From Mesostigma viride (Eukaryota > Streptophyta > Mesostigmatophyceae > Mesostigmatales > Mesostigmataceae), in NCBI GenBank assembly GCA_009746045.1, contig RPFO01001055.1, positions 44,056 to 108,055 of the forward strand: a DNA stretch of 64,000 nucleotides, given 5' to 3'. The notes beneath the pieces were generated by a model. It saw only the letters and a program-made list of their open reading frames with translations, had not been told where the DNA came from and did no database searches. Of this stretch, positions 32,649-44,113 are shown piece after piece; the stretch's first letter is position 1; every line of letters begins with the position of its first letter. A program made the position numbers and the translations under genes.

Positions 32649-34968
32649 ATGTCTACGGAGAGTGAGGAGATGGACCATGATGATGATGATGGGGCCGACG
32701 AATTAGAGGCTGATTCTGAGGATGTTTGGACATATGTTAGCAAAGAGCGTGTCTTCAAGGATGGGCAGCAGACAAATAACTACCAAGTGACGTGCTCAGA
32801 ATGCAAGGCACAGTTCAAGGGTTCTTCTACCCGAGGAAGGTGCCATATCATGGGCGGCACGTATGCCAAGGATGCGAAAGTGTGCCCATGCTCGAAGCCG
32901 CCCAAGGCATTGCGTCTCAAGCTGTTGAGGGAGCAGGCGGAGAAGGATGACAGGGCCAGGAAGAGAAAGGCGAGTAGTGACGCCGGGAAGCAGGCTGAAT
33001 CATGCGCGGGCGGCAGCCAAAGGCAAGCTTCCTGACCTTGTAGAAACCGACGCCTCCGAGTGGCAGTCCGCTCATGCCAGCTCCCCCGGCATGGCCGGCT
33101 CTGGGCGCACTACTGCTGGGCCATCCGGATCAAAGGGCCAGACCGCCGACGGTAATTTGCCCGCAGCTTATGGGCTCAGCAAAGAGCAGCTGGACCAGGA
33201 GTTGTGCAGGGCGTTCATTTGCGCTGGCTTGCCCTTCAACGCAATCGAAAACCCAGTACTTCGGGCTGCTCTCACGAAGATCAGCAGGGGGGGGATGTGC
33301 AGCCAGCTGGGATACATTCCGCCGCGTGCGAACACAATGCGGGCCCGCGATGCACCCCGCGTGGTCGCTATAAGGTGGAGGAGGAAGTGGCCAAGCGCTT
33401 GGAGCTGGCAGAAAGGACGGGAGGCACATTTGGTGTGGATGGGTGGAAGGACTGCTCTGGACAGTCACTCATCATGAACGTGTTCCACCTGCCTGATTTT
33501 GTGCATTTCGTGGGGCTCGACAACGCCACTGGCGAGACAAAGACTTCTGAGTACATGGCTGGCCTGCTGTGTGAGCACATTCGCCAGCTGGGCCCGGAGA
33601 ACGTGGTGCAGCTGATTTCTGACACCACGAGCTCGATGGAGAAGATGAAGGCCTACGTGGAGCAAAAGTTTCCCCACATCATCACCTCCAAGTGTGCTGC
33701 GCACTGCATCGACCTCCTGATGGAGGACATGTACAAGGATCCAATCATCGCGGACACGCTGGACAAGGTGGACACGGTGGTCACCTACGTGCTCAAGCAT
33801 GAGAAGGTGAACAGCTACATGATGGGTGTGAGGACGGCCGGAGCCCCCGACTGTCAAGCCGAAAGTCCTGAAGAAGCACGCAGACACGCGGTTTGGTACA
33901 AGGTAGTATCATCTATTATGTGGTGTGTAAGGTTGTTGGAATGAGGAATATGTGTAATCTTGCCATTTTGTTTGTCTCTTTTCACTTGCCATTAATTGTT
34001 TATTTTATTTAATTGCTTTGGCTGTATATTAGCATAGTTATAACATATCCTGGGCAAGAACATGTGTGGGGTCACTGCATGGGATGGGGCATGGTAATAT
34101 CACCTGTCATGCCAGGTTCATTTCAGCGGAGAGCGTGCTGACGACCTGAAGGTGAATCTCATGGTGACATTCGAGCATGACCAGCTGGCTGCCGCAGCCA
34201 AAAAGAATGATCGGGGGGCTGTCACATTCGACACGGTGGCTGGAATCATCAAGGAGTCCACCTTTTTCCCCAGGGTCAAGATGATGGTGGAGCTGTACCA
34301 GCCCCTGCGCGAGGTGCTTAAGCTGTTTGACAGCGACAAGCCGGGCACGGGCAAGATCTACCACCGCATGTGGACGCTCAGGGAGATTGTCCTTGGCAAG
34401 AGTCTGGCGCTCCCCGCCGCCCTGAAGACGAGGCTGGCTGCAGCGATCCGCGTACGGTGGGACTACATGTACTCCATCATCCACGGGGCGGGGTACGTGC
34501 TCGACCCATCCTTCTGGGACGGGCACAATCAACAGTCCAATGGAGAGGTCATGAAGGGCTTTCGCGAATGCTGCAATAAGGTGCATGGCGCGGGGCCTGT
34601 GGCAGACCTCGCCATGCTCCAGCTGGAAATGTACCTCGGCAAGCAGGGCGACTTTGACGACGAGGCTGCCCAGAGGCAAGCCAAGTTGTGCGACTCGAGG
34701 ACCAACCGGGGGTTTTCAAGATCGAGCCCTACCAGTGGTGGCTTACCTGGGGGGGGAATGTTCCTGAGTCATGCAGCGCGTGGCTGTCAGGGTGCTGGCC
34801 CAGCCAGTATCCAATTCAGCCGTGGAGCGGGTGAACAGCACGGCTGGATGGCTCAAGTCCCTCAGACGCAACAAGATGACTGATGAGACCCTAAACAAGA
34901 TGGTCTATGTCTGCCACAACCTGCGTGCCCTGAACAAGATCAAGGCTCATCTTGGGTATGATGACTAA
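32649..34968 (+). pseudogene. hAT-family transposase (BED finger, DUF659-like, C-terminal dimerisation), frameshifted
   Basis: It starts MSTESEEMDHDDDDGADE. A BED-like finger has CSECKAQFKG and a later Cys/His pair. After a frameshift near 33000 come AAYGLSKEQLDQELCRAF and, in another frame, TGGTFGVDGWKDCSGQSL and VVQLISDTTSSMEKMKAY with KCAAHCIDLLMED, the DUF659/hAT core. An apparent spliceosomal intron spans about 33902-34114 (GTAGTATC to ATGCCAG). The C-terminus SNSAVERVNSTAGWLKSLRR is the hAT dimerisation region. At least three frame breaks make it inactive as read. Confidence 0.88.
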
Positions 34969-35382
34969 AGGACCCTTGCCCGACATGCGGTGACGGTTAT
35001 TGCAGCTGTTTCGTGATGTGAAGCACGATGCACTAGTGCCTTATTATAGGCCATGCAGGTCAATGCAGCCAGTCAGTGGCCACCTTACCACATGTGATCA
35101 GTTTTCACGGAAGTGCCATGCGCAATAGGGCATGCCTACTAGGTTGCATGAATGCATGCACTTTGTTAGCCTCCATGCCAGCCATAAAGCCTTTTGTATC
35201 GATCCTTGCTTCATGCAGAACCATTAGTAATGGCTGGCCTACGATGAGTAGGCAATGTGTCTTATTTCTGGCAAAATGTCTTATTCAGTACCCCTAATTG
35301 AATATAAACTTGACGTTTTGTTGTGCTTTTATTGAGTAACTATTCATTAGGGACAGCGCTTGTTGTTCTAGGTATACACTAT

Positions 35383-36659
35383 TAATTAATTAATTAATTA
35401 GACTCGTGCTCCCGTTGGGGAGTCACGGAGCATTAACCCCGATGGATGGATGGATGGGTGCACACATTCCTACCGGTCTAATCTATCTACATTGGCTACA
35501 TACTACATCTATCTAACAACATTCTAACTACAACATCTATCTAGGCAGCCGCACGCTGCCCTAGGGGGAGCTATCTAGCGTGCCTCCCGCGGGATTGCAC
35601 ACGCGGGCGCTTCCCCACTGGGGGGGGCTCGTTGTCCTCTATGACCTGGGCCCACTTGGCCTTGTCCATCATCTTCTTCCAAATCACGGAGAGGCCTAGG
35701 CCCCCCATGTCCTCTACTAGCTGTTCCTTGAAGGTGCGGGCCTTGCGGCGTCTAACATCACTGGGCCCAGCCCACGTCAGGAGGTGCCGGCCAGGCTGGG
35801 CTGCATGGTCGCAGTCCTGCGGGGGGCCACGTGAGGTGTCTACCTGGTTGGTGCGAGCTAGGTGCCCTACTAGCTGCAGGCGGCGTTGCTTAATTGTGCT
35901 GGTGATATAGGGCATGCCCTGGTACAGGTCCTCATTGCGGACATGAGCAGCATATCCTACTCTGAAAATGGAACGCAGCATGCTGGTGACCGCGCCGTCC
36001 AGCTTGCGGGCCAGGTCGGCGGTGAGGGTCCACGTCTCGGCGCCATACGTGAGAACAGGAAGGACGAGGACCTTGAACAGGTCCTGTTTCTCGATCTTGC
36101 CCAGGGGCTTGCGCCACAGGGCCCGGTACTGGCGTAAAGCGTGCCAGGCGAGGGAGATGCGGTGGTCCACATCAACCTCGCAGCTAGGGAGCAGGCTGCC
36201 CAGCAGCTTAACGCGGTCCCGATTATACAGGACTCGAGAGCCGTCTAGGAGATAGAGGGGCGGCGCTGGGTTGGTGAGCCCAACCGCCAGGGCCTCTGTC
36301 TTCTTGCTGACCTCAAGCCCCACTGCACGGGCCTCGAGAGCCAGGCAGTCGAGCCATGTCTGCACGTGCTCAGTGTCCTCGAAGAGGGTGGTGTCGTCTG
36401 CGTAAATGATGTCTGCTAGCCGAATCTCCGTGTCCGCACCGCCATGCCAGAATTTGTTAGCAACCTGCACTCCTGGTTCCCTGCCCACGATGCGGGCAAA
36501 TCGCTTGCGCGCCTGAATCATTACGTATTCGACAACAATAATGAACAGGTAGGGCGACAGCACGCAGCCCTGCCACACACCCTTCTGTAAAGGGCATGGG
36601 GGCGTGGTCCCGTAAGAAGTGCGCACCGAAGTGGTGGACCCTTCATACAGGTTGCGGAC
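35383..36659 (-). mobile_element. 5'-truncated LINE inserted in hAT element 2
   Basis: The 13-bp TSD AGGTATACACTAT occurs at 35370-35382 and 36660-36672. The 3' end on the minus strand has the GTGCTCC hairpin family sequence followed by a TTAA tail, preceded by three to four CCAT units. The body is the C-terminal half of ORF2, so truncation happened during reverse transcription from the 3' end. Confidence 0.93.
35571..36659 (-). pseudogene. LINE ORF2 fragment: reverse transcriptase C-terminal half
   Basis: An uninterrupted frame from the insertion boundary to the stop at 35571. It contains LQKGVWQGCVLSPYLFIIVV, the catalytic IIYADDTTLF box, LGLEVSKKTEALAVG-type spacing, VLPVLTYGAETWTLT and a C-terminal LYQGMPYITSTIKQRR block. 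Palm and thumb are present; the endonuclease and fingers are lost by 5' truncation. The unbroken frame implies recent insertion. It is homologous to the fragment at 51128-51598. Confidence 0.93.
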
Positions 36660-36907
36660 AGGTATACACTATAGTGACGACATTGGCAAGGCCATGTGAT
36701 AATGTGGCATATAAAGCCAAACTTGTGATGCTGGAGAACATGTTGGGTTGGTCAGATTGATGAATGATCATCAAAACCATGCAAAAACAGACTTTTAAGG
36801 GGTTAGCGTACGATTAGCGTATAATACACCGTATGAAGCGTATTATACATTATACACCTGGGCCGCGTACGATAGCGTATTGCGTATGATTATACACTGT
36901 GTGGCCG

Positions 36908-37245
36908 ACGTAGATGGCCACCCCCTTCCAGTACACCGGCTTGGTCTGCCGGAGCTGGAGGTAGGTCGGCCATAGCTCCCGTCGCCGTTGTTGCGCTGCG
37001 CCATGCAGGGCCAAGTCGTCGTCCACGGTGAAGGGAGTGTTCTCGAGCCGCTTGCGGCGTCTGAGAAACGAAATCTTGTCCGATGGGCTCTCAAAGATGA
37101 GAAGAAGCGGGGGCGCCCCTGCCTTACCCCGCGCGCTGGGAAGGCGGTGGGCGGTCAGCTTAATCTCACCCAGAAGGCCCATGCGATCAAGGATTTTGCT
37201 CTCAAACGCACGTGCAAGCTTCTCGGAATTCTCACCTTCCTCCAT
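36908..37245 (-). pseudogene. ORF1 C-terminal region of the minus-strand element
   Basis: The frame starts MEEGENSEKLARAFESKILD and contains KAGAPPLLLIFESPSDKISF, FTVDDDLALH and RRRELWPTYLQLRQ. It is about 40 percent similar by eye to the 48915-49393 copy. It stops abruptly at VAIYVGH where hAT element 2 inserted and resumes at 32236. Confidence 0.85.
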
Positions 37246-37492
37246 ATGTAGAAGTTCTTGAGTATGGCGTTGAGGAGGCTTCGCTTGGCGAGCTCGGCCT
37301 CCTCGCGGAGGTCAAGCGTCTGCCGCTGGAGCTAGCTGGGCTGCGACGGCGGAGGTGGTGGAGGCGGTGTGCATGTCCGCCCACTCAGGTCGTGATGGGA
37401 GGTCGAGCATTGCCGGCCAGGCCAGCAGGGGCTGGCTTGGCGCGGCAATGTCCTTCACTGCCTGGGCGGTGAAGCCTGCGGTGTTCTGCAGG

Positions 37493-38795
37493 CCAGGTTG
37501 GCAAATACGTGCGTATCGTCAAAATAAATACGGCAATACGCGTTTTTTTGGCCCCGACGTACTATACGCGTATTTTGTCAGGAATACGTGATTTGGACTT
37601 GGAAATTTTTGAGGTTCGAGCTGGGGCAGCGCTTGGCGCCAGGCCAACAGGACCGTGGCGCGGCGCCTACCTTTACCAAGATTTTTTCTAAGAACTACTA
37701 AGAATTTTCTACACTGTACTATGAGCTAGGCTTTTCGCAAGTCCAGTAATGACTTGGCAGTTGGCAAGCTAGCTGAAATTACACGGAGAGACCGAGAGAG
37801 TGCCAGCACGATGAAAATGCCAGCTGTGCTGGGAACGTGGTATTTGTAACACAGCCTGTATCCGCAGGCCAGAAATCGGGAGAATCCGGACCATGGTAGC
37901 TCGAGCCTGCCGTTATCTTGTCCGCGTTTTCGAGTCGTTCAGGATGATGAAGATGAATGGTGTTGGAAATGGGTAGCCTTGTGCATTGAAATTATGGCTG
38001 GCTTACGTGTAGAGCGACTAGATGACCTAGACGGTGGGGCCGGAAACAGCATGCTTGATCAGGGCGTGTGTTTTGAGCCTAACTGGCCGGGAGTGTCTAG
38101 TGGTGAGCACCATTGCTGCGATCGCTCTCCCACCATTTACGAGGAAATACCTGCAAATGGAAAACCACTGAAAAGGTCTAGCTAGTCAGTCATCACGTTA
38201 GCCTTGCCATGATTCCAAACGTCCAAGAACTGCACACATTGCAAAGGCAAAAAGCCGGAGGACAGCACTTTCAAATGTGCGGCGGGAACCAAAAGCCCGC
38301 GTATGCCAGAAAACATCGTGTTGCTGCAGCGACGCGACGATGTGGACAACGAATCCAGTGCCAAGCTCGGAACGGCCGCAAAGGAGATCTGGCATCACAG
38401 GGTTCAGATGTGCGGAGATACCATGCGATCCAGCCGGTCCACGGCCTGTGTGTAGAGCTTGCAAGGAATGTGCACATGCAGTCATGGGTACGTAAATTAT
38501 GGTGGCAGGTTGGTAGGGAATAAGTGCAAGGAATGTGCACATATTGCATTAAAAAATTATGGAAGGCTGGTGGGGAGTAAGTGCAAGGAATGGTGCAGAT
38601 TGAATTATGCCTTCCACCATAATTTACTGATCTCCATGTATAACAATGCCCCCTAAGGCCTTAACCCTAAAGGCCCATTCATAACCATGCTGCACACTGC
38701 CACGTATTCTGCTGACGTATTCTGCCATGCTCCACGTATAATACTCGTATTTTGAGGCCGACGTATTTGACGTACCGAAGTATTGGCCAACCTGG
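37493..38795. mobile_element. Non-autonomous hAT-like element 3 (1303 bp)
   Basis: TIR CCAGGTTGGC and its exact inverse, with 8-bp TSD TCTGCAGG (37485-37492, 38796-38803). Subterminal GCGTAT/AATACG motifs resemble hAT elements 1 and 2. No transposase frame was found. It contains a 213-bp segment (37864-38076) that is present inverted in the TTAA element at 40417-40630. Confidence 0.8.
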
Positions 38796-39284
38796 TCTGC
38801 AGGACCTCGATAGCAATGCATGGCATTGTCCTTAAAGACGCTGGTCGATCATCGCGGAGCTGGGCGGTGATGGATTCGGTGGAGGCGGAAGGGGGGGGGG
38901 GGTGGAGGCGAGGAGGGCGGCGGTGGCGGTGGGGATGGTGGGGAGAGCTCTCAGCAGCCAGCGTGCGACCCACAGCTGCCACATCTAGCTGCAGCAATGG
39001 GCGTCACGTGCTGTGATCGAGAGGGCGGCGTGGAGGTGGTGGACGAAGGTGGATTCGGTAATGGGGGCGGGGTGCAGAAGGTCCTCGGCCGAGCGCTGAA
39101 GGATGGTAAAGAGAGCTGCGAGCTGAAGGCGGGGGCGAGACCAGCCGGACAGGTTGGTCGTAGAAGGGACGTCAGATACGCGGTGGGAAAACCGGCCATC
39201 AGCTCCGTTGCGGAAAACGGTTTGGATATGGAACTGCTGGCACAGGGCCAGCAGTGAGGCGTGTGACCCGTGCTGCTGTGGCAT

Positions 39285-39403
39285 GCCTCTGGCATGAAGG
39301 AGACTGGGGGTCTCTGCCCTTTCTCCTGTTGTGCACACACAGGGATTAAAAGCACTTCGGTGCTCTGTGACTCCCCAACGGGAGCACGTGTTTAATTAAT
39401 TAA
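39285..39403 (+). mobile_element. LINE-type 3' end with conserved hairpin and TTAA tail
   Basis: Distal 3' UTR of the 29417 element, cut off from the rest by the 31716-39270 insertion. It holds AGCACTTCGGTGCTC, then GACTCCCCAACGGGAGCAC, then TTTAATTAATTAAT. It nearly matches 49690-49814. Confidence 0.85.
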
Positions 39404-40369
39404 TCGCGCTCCCGTGCAGTCCATCTGGAGCTTGAACTCCGCAAGAACAGTAGTTCGCGAGCTCCGTCCACTGCGCGGTCGCAATTGTCCCTTTGCTAAA
39501 AACTTCGTGACCGACCCCAGCGTTTCTCCCTGTAAAGTGTGTGATATAGTGTGTGATAGATAGTGTGTGGTAGTGTGTGATAGTGTGTGGTAGTGTGTGG
39601 TAGTGTGTGGTAGTGTGTGGTAGCGTGCCGGACCTGCCCAGGGTCCCAGGGAAGTACGGCAGGGTGCCCCGGGCCGTACACCCTGGAGAACGTGTCAGGA
39701 GCTGGACACGTGGCGCAACCTGCGTGGGCAGCTGCCAGACCCGGGCGCGCTCTGACAAAGGGGGGGGGCGAGGGGTCAGTCACGAAGTTTCTACTAGTGT
39801 AGCAATGTACATATTGTGCAACTTCTGCCACGACTGGTTGCGTAGACCTCAAGCGCCAAGGCATGCACACTTCATAGTGAGCCTCTCTCTGAAAATCCGG
39901 GTTCAAACCTTAGTAGAATTTTTTTTTTTGGGGGGGGTTAATTTTCTACACCATTTTGCCAACCTCCATGATTGTGGTCGAAACCCTAAAGCTAGCGCGC
40001 GCTCCTTGGCGGGGCTAGCGCCACCTGGCCCTCAGCGGCGGAACGTGGTGTCAATCGGCGGCGGTACGTGGTGCAATCGACCCTAGTCGGGGCTCCCTGG
40101 CCGCCGGGGACCGGCCACACTGAAAAGTATACGAGCTCTAATGTCGCGGGCGAAGCCCGCAAAAGTTGTGATGTTATAAGGAAAATTTTTTGTTATTCTG
40201 ACAGTTAGAGCGCCGCGTCACGCAGCGCCAACCTTCGTCACTTTACACCCCCCCATAGGATGTCTAAGAAAGGGGTCCTACCAATAAGTAAGTAAGTAAG
40301 TACTTGCGTGTCATGCGCAAAGGCATGCCACGGAATATAGTTCGACCAATCCAGGGCTCGCGATCTTAA
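39404..40369. other. Spacer with 10-bp repeats and a possible SINE-like tail
   Basis: It holds decamer repeats of the type TAGTGTGTGG (about 39538-39622) and a hairpin GCGGGCGAAGCCCGC (about 40147). A short direct tail of AAGT units (40284-40302) could be a SINE or LINE 3' end. No convincing gene was seen. Confidence 0.4.
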
Positions 40370-43023
40370 GGGGAGGGGACACGCCTACAGGGCACTTTTC
40401 TGGAAAACATACCTACTCGAAACACACGCCCTGATCAAGCATGCTGTTTCCGGCCCCACCGTCTAGGTCATCTAGTCGCTCTACACGTAAGCCAGCCATA
40501 ATTTCAATGCACAAGGATACACATTTCCATCACCATTCATCTTCATCATCCTGAACGACTCGAACACGCGGACAAGATAACGGCAGGCTCGAGCTACCAT
40601 GGTCCGGATTCTCCCGATTTCTGGCCTGCGCTGGTTGTCTCCTTGATACCTACGCATGAGATAAAAATCCAGTGATGATTGGGGACCATCAAGATGATTT
40701 TTTCAAAAAATTCCAACCACTTGGGGGGGGTACTAGCCCCCACCACATACCGGTTACGCGCTAAAAATAGAAAAAGACGCTATTTTAGTCACATTTTCCC
40801 TAGGACAATGGGCAACCATATTGGGACCAAATCATATATTTCCATGTAGTTCCCCCACTTTTGAGAAAGTCTGCCTACTTGGGACCAAGAAATAAGCAAG
40901 GATGCACACGTTATTAATTCTCCCGCAAAACAGGTCCTTTTTTAATGAAAAAAAAATCAAATCATAAACACTTCAAAAATTGCCATACCATATATTTTCA
41001 AATACTAGAGAGGGGGGACATGCAGCCCCCCAAAATCAGGTCATTCTGACAACCACAGCTCAAGTTATTAACGTTCATAGGTTGTCACCAGCGACGAAGC
41101 TAAGGGAGGTTTTAGCCAGTAATAGCCACACTAACACCCCTTGACACATCTAAGCCACGTGAAAACTGGCCAAACCACATGCTACCATCCTCTGCACATA
41201 TGGTTCCTCCTATGTTCAAGGTTTGACGCCATTCTGACAAGAACTGCCCAAGTTACAAGCATTCCAAGACGGCCACCCATGTAGACGCTACAAGGAAATT
41301 AGAGTAACCATTCAGCCACACTGGCACCTCCTTCTTCATCAACGACAACTGCAAACTGACCAAAGCACACATAATTAACTCTTGCATGCCGACGGCAACG
41401 CATGCTCAAGGTGGGGGGTTATTGTGACAAGAACTACTCAAGTTCATGGGTTTCCTACATGACCACCTGACAAGGCGCTAAGGACCACTCAGTATTTTAA
41501 CCCCACAATGCCACTTCGTATGCCATCCAATATGCACCAAAACCGTGCTGAGTATTCTGATCAGGCACGCCGCAAAGGTGAAAACCATTTGCGTTCAGTG
41601 CCGGTCCGCGGAAAACGCGGAAAAACGCGATCGGCAAATGAATCCGACCGGAATCGAAATGGGGACCTCTCGCACCAACTTTCGCTGAGTATGTTTACAA
41701 AGGACAAAGGGGTGGCCACGCACCTCATACGTCTTCATCGTCCCTCGAGCATGGCCAGCCTTGTAAATATGTGCATAGCCTTGACGATGGTAGCCCTTAC
41801 ATGCCTAAGCAGCATTTCCTGTGTTTCTCCCAGGTTAGAGTGTAAGGTTGACGCCAACCAAGCTAATCAACACAACAACACCTCCTAAACTGTCCTCCCC
41901 GGCATGGATGACAAACTGGGACTGAAGATGGCAAGGAACCAAGTAGGAACATGGTATAGATAGCTTGCATGCAGTCATGCATGTCAACCATAGTTGGCTC
42001 AGCACATTGTAGTCTTGTCACATCATCATAACAAAGGAAAGCTCAAACAACCACTTGTGGCAGCTATCTACATGCAGTCACACAAATGCAATATCTCCAA
42101 CATCAGCATCATCAATATAACACTTCCATCCCTGCACGATAAAATGCAAAGAAACCATCGGCGGCCCTTCAGCGCATTAGCGCTGATCAGATGCCGCTGC
42201 GGCCTGCGAAGAGAGGGTGCGTCACTCTCACACAACAAGAAGCGTCCATACGCACAACATCCTAGCCAGAACACGTTTAATGAAATGCCTTATACCTTCC
42301 TGAAGAGCTACAGGCTGCGACTGAAGTGGCCCTCATCACGACATCAACGAAAACAATCTAAAGCTGCCAGGTATTCGAAAACACAACGGCAAGGCGACGG
42401 CGAGCTAGCTGGCGGAAACTGCCCAAAAAGAACGTAAAAAACTAAAACGATGAGCTCATAGAAGAAAGCACTGATAGCAGATAACATTCGCGACAAATAT
42501 GTACCTTTCCCTCGTAAATCCCTCGCCCAGGCGCGCAACAGCAGCCGTTCTTCCATGGACAGGTCAGACACGCACTGAGCAGGTCTGAACAATTACTTAC
42601 CGATAATGGCCGAAAATCTGGAAAAAAGCACCCGATCGGTTTAGAATTTGATGCAACCGATATTAATGCCTGATTCACGGTCAGAACAACCCCCAAAACC
42701 GCGATTTTACTGCCGCTATTATGAATTCTATTTCATTCCGCGCGACCAAAAAATTCATATTACCCCCCATGCCGATGGCATGAAAAAACAACAGCGATAT
42801 TGTAAACCAGCTTATGTCCGCCACAAAATAACATCATAAACTCATCGCCTTTAAGATTCGAGTAAAATTTTTGCATTTCGCTTGCCCTATTGTGGTAGTT
42901 TCGCCTGAACGCAGTCGCCATGGCCACTTCCGCAGGGGGTGCGCGCAACGTGCACGTGAAATTTTAGCTTCGTTTCCGGCGCGAATTTTTTGGCGCCAAA
43001 AAATTCGGGGGTGTCCCGTCCCC
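40370..43023. mobile_element. TTAA-flanked inverted-repeat element (2654 bp), no transposase seen
   Basis: It is flanked by TTAA (40366-40369, 43024-43027). Its ends, GGGGAGGGGACAC and GTGTCCCGTCCCC, are inverse except for one base. TTAA duplication fits piggyBac or Kolobok-type elements. The interior is AT-richer than the surroundings. It carries a degenerate series of units with TGACAAGAACT-CTCAAGTT motifs (about 41040-41440) and no long conserved frame. A perfect 24-bp palindrome at 42983-43006 sits 17 bp from the right end. Confidence 0.75.
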
Positions 43024-43027
43024 TTAA

Positions 43028-44110
43028 AGAATCGTACTACTGTGATTCGAGTTTACTAAGTTCTACTACATTTAAATTCAATTATACTGCTAGTAGACGT
43101 CAAATCCAGGGTCTCATGATCTTCAACCTGAGAATCTTAGACATCAAAAGGGGGTTGTACACTGACCGGTGAAAAATCACCGGGTGGTGTTTACAAAAAC
43201 TCATTTTTCAACTTAAACTCGCATTTTTGTCCGGCGTGCGTGGTCGATCTTCGTCGATCTGTGTCCGGCGTTGTCTTCCTCGATCTGGATTGAGTGGATT
43301 CCCTGATTTCAGTGATGTGTCATACAGTGTCATATAGTGTCATATCAGTTCAGTACATTTCCCACGCCATATTCGACAATTAGTATCAATAATTGCATTT
43401 TAGTATGGAATTATGTTGTACCTCAAATTTGTCATATCCTGATCCGATTTGAGTATATACACGTAACATGATCCTCTAGTACCATCCATCCGATGTACTA
43501 TATACCGGCCCTCGTCGTCCCACTAAAGACTTTCTGCGGCCCATGTGCGGCATTGAGTCGGCCCATGTGCGGCGTGGGAAACAACTGAAGTTAACTGATC
43601 CGATTTGTATCAGCAACAACAACAACAACAACTGGCAGACAACTGGCTATGACGGCGTGGGAATCAACTGCTGACCACATAGTACTATGTACTGACTGAC
43701 TGACTGACAAAATGACTGACTAACTGACTAACGGACTGACTGACTGACTGACTTACTGACTGAAGTAATAGAAAGACCCTGTCGGACCACTGGCGCGGGA
43801 ATAAACTCCACTCCACTCCACTCCACTCCACCAGGAATTCAGCGCTGTCGCCGGACATGTCACGTGTCAGTCAGTCAGTAATTCAGTTGGATCCCACGCC
43901 GGTCATAGCCAGACAGGATTGTACAGCGGACATGTCACGTGAGGTAACGGTAGCGGGTGTGTTGATCAGCGTTGAGGGCAGGTCATGAGTTTTTTGTCCC
44001 GCGCACCCACGCTAGTTCGCCACATAAAAGGCATGAAGTGTAACAAACGGCAATAATTTTTGGCAGGGCACTTCGGGCATTCTGACTTCAGCGATTGCAG
44101 TGATAGCACG
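43028..44110. other. Spacer with fragments of dispersed repeats
   Basis: It contains the CCCATGTGCGGCG/CAA motif pair (43565-43632), TGAC-type tandem repeats (43690-43764) and the pentanucleotide-tailed 3' end at 43776-43831. No gene was recognised. Confidence 0.5.
43776..43831 (+). mobile_element. Retroelement 3' end with TCCAC pentanucleotide tail
   Basis: The core CTGGCGCGGGAATAAAC is followed by five TCCAC units. It is homologous to the minus-strand copy at 2588-2639, whose tail unit is TCAAC. Confidence 0.5.
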
Positions 44111-44113
44111 ATC

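Larger units (their letters stand above)
32237..36899 (+). mobile_element. hAT element 2 (4663 bp), carrying a transposase and a nested LINE
   Basis: Perfect 18-bp TIRs CAGTGTATAATCATACGC and an 8-bp TSD TGTGGCCG (32229-32236, 36900-36907). The TIR is close to that of hAT element 1, and the subterminal GCGTAT arrays are shared, so the two belong to one family. It contains a degraded transposase (32649-34968) and a 5'-truncated LINE insertion (35383-36659). Removing the LINE leaves about 3.37 kb, a usual hAT length. Confidence 0.95.
31716..39270 (-). mobile_element. Minus-strand ORF1-only LINE-type element, itself interrupted twice
   Basis: It is bounded by the 14-bp TSD described for its host element. 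Its 3' end, at 31716 upward, has the AACTCC/GGAGTT hairpin and an A/T-rich tail. Minus-strand coding parts, in order, are 39270-38796, 37492-36900 and 32236-32176. The gaps are two hAT-type insertions with TSDs TCTGCAGG and TGTGGCCG. The frame can be followed through both excision points: IAIEVLQ to NTAGFTAQAV, and VAIYVGH to KPWHAPPAAP with a stop soon after. No ORF2 lies between ORF1 and the 3' end. Confidence 0.85.
29417..39403 (+). mobile_element. ORF1-only LINE-type element (host of the nested stack)
   Basis: The plus-strand parts are 29417-29709 (ORF1, LQELEDLCQAQQREATDRAR), 31064-31715 (rest of ORF1 and 3' UTR) and 39285-39403 (3' end). A hAT element splits ORF1 at 29710-31063. A second retroelement splits the 3' UTR at 31716-39270, with the 14-bp duplication TGCTGCTGTGGCAT at 31702-31715 and 39271-39284. 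Removing the inserts restores the order seen in the copy at 48915-49814. ORF1 matches the LINE-1 ORF1/transposase-22 type (WTLDDDL, then RDLWPEYLRHKQ). ORF1 leads directly into the 3' UTR, without reverse transcriptase. Frameshifts suggest it is inactive. The 5' boundary is uncertain. Confidence 0.85.

Noticed and set aside
38783-39257. Plus-strand frames of 77 and 86 codons
   Set aside because: Antisense to the 5' part of the minus-strand ORF1-type element.
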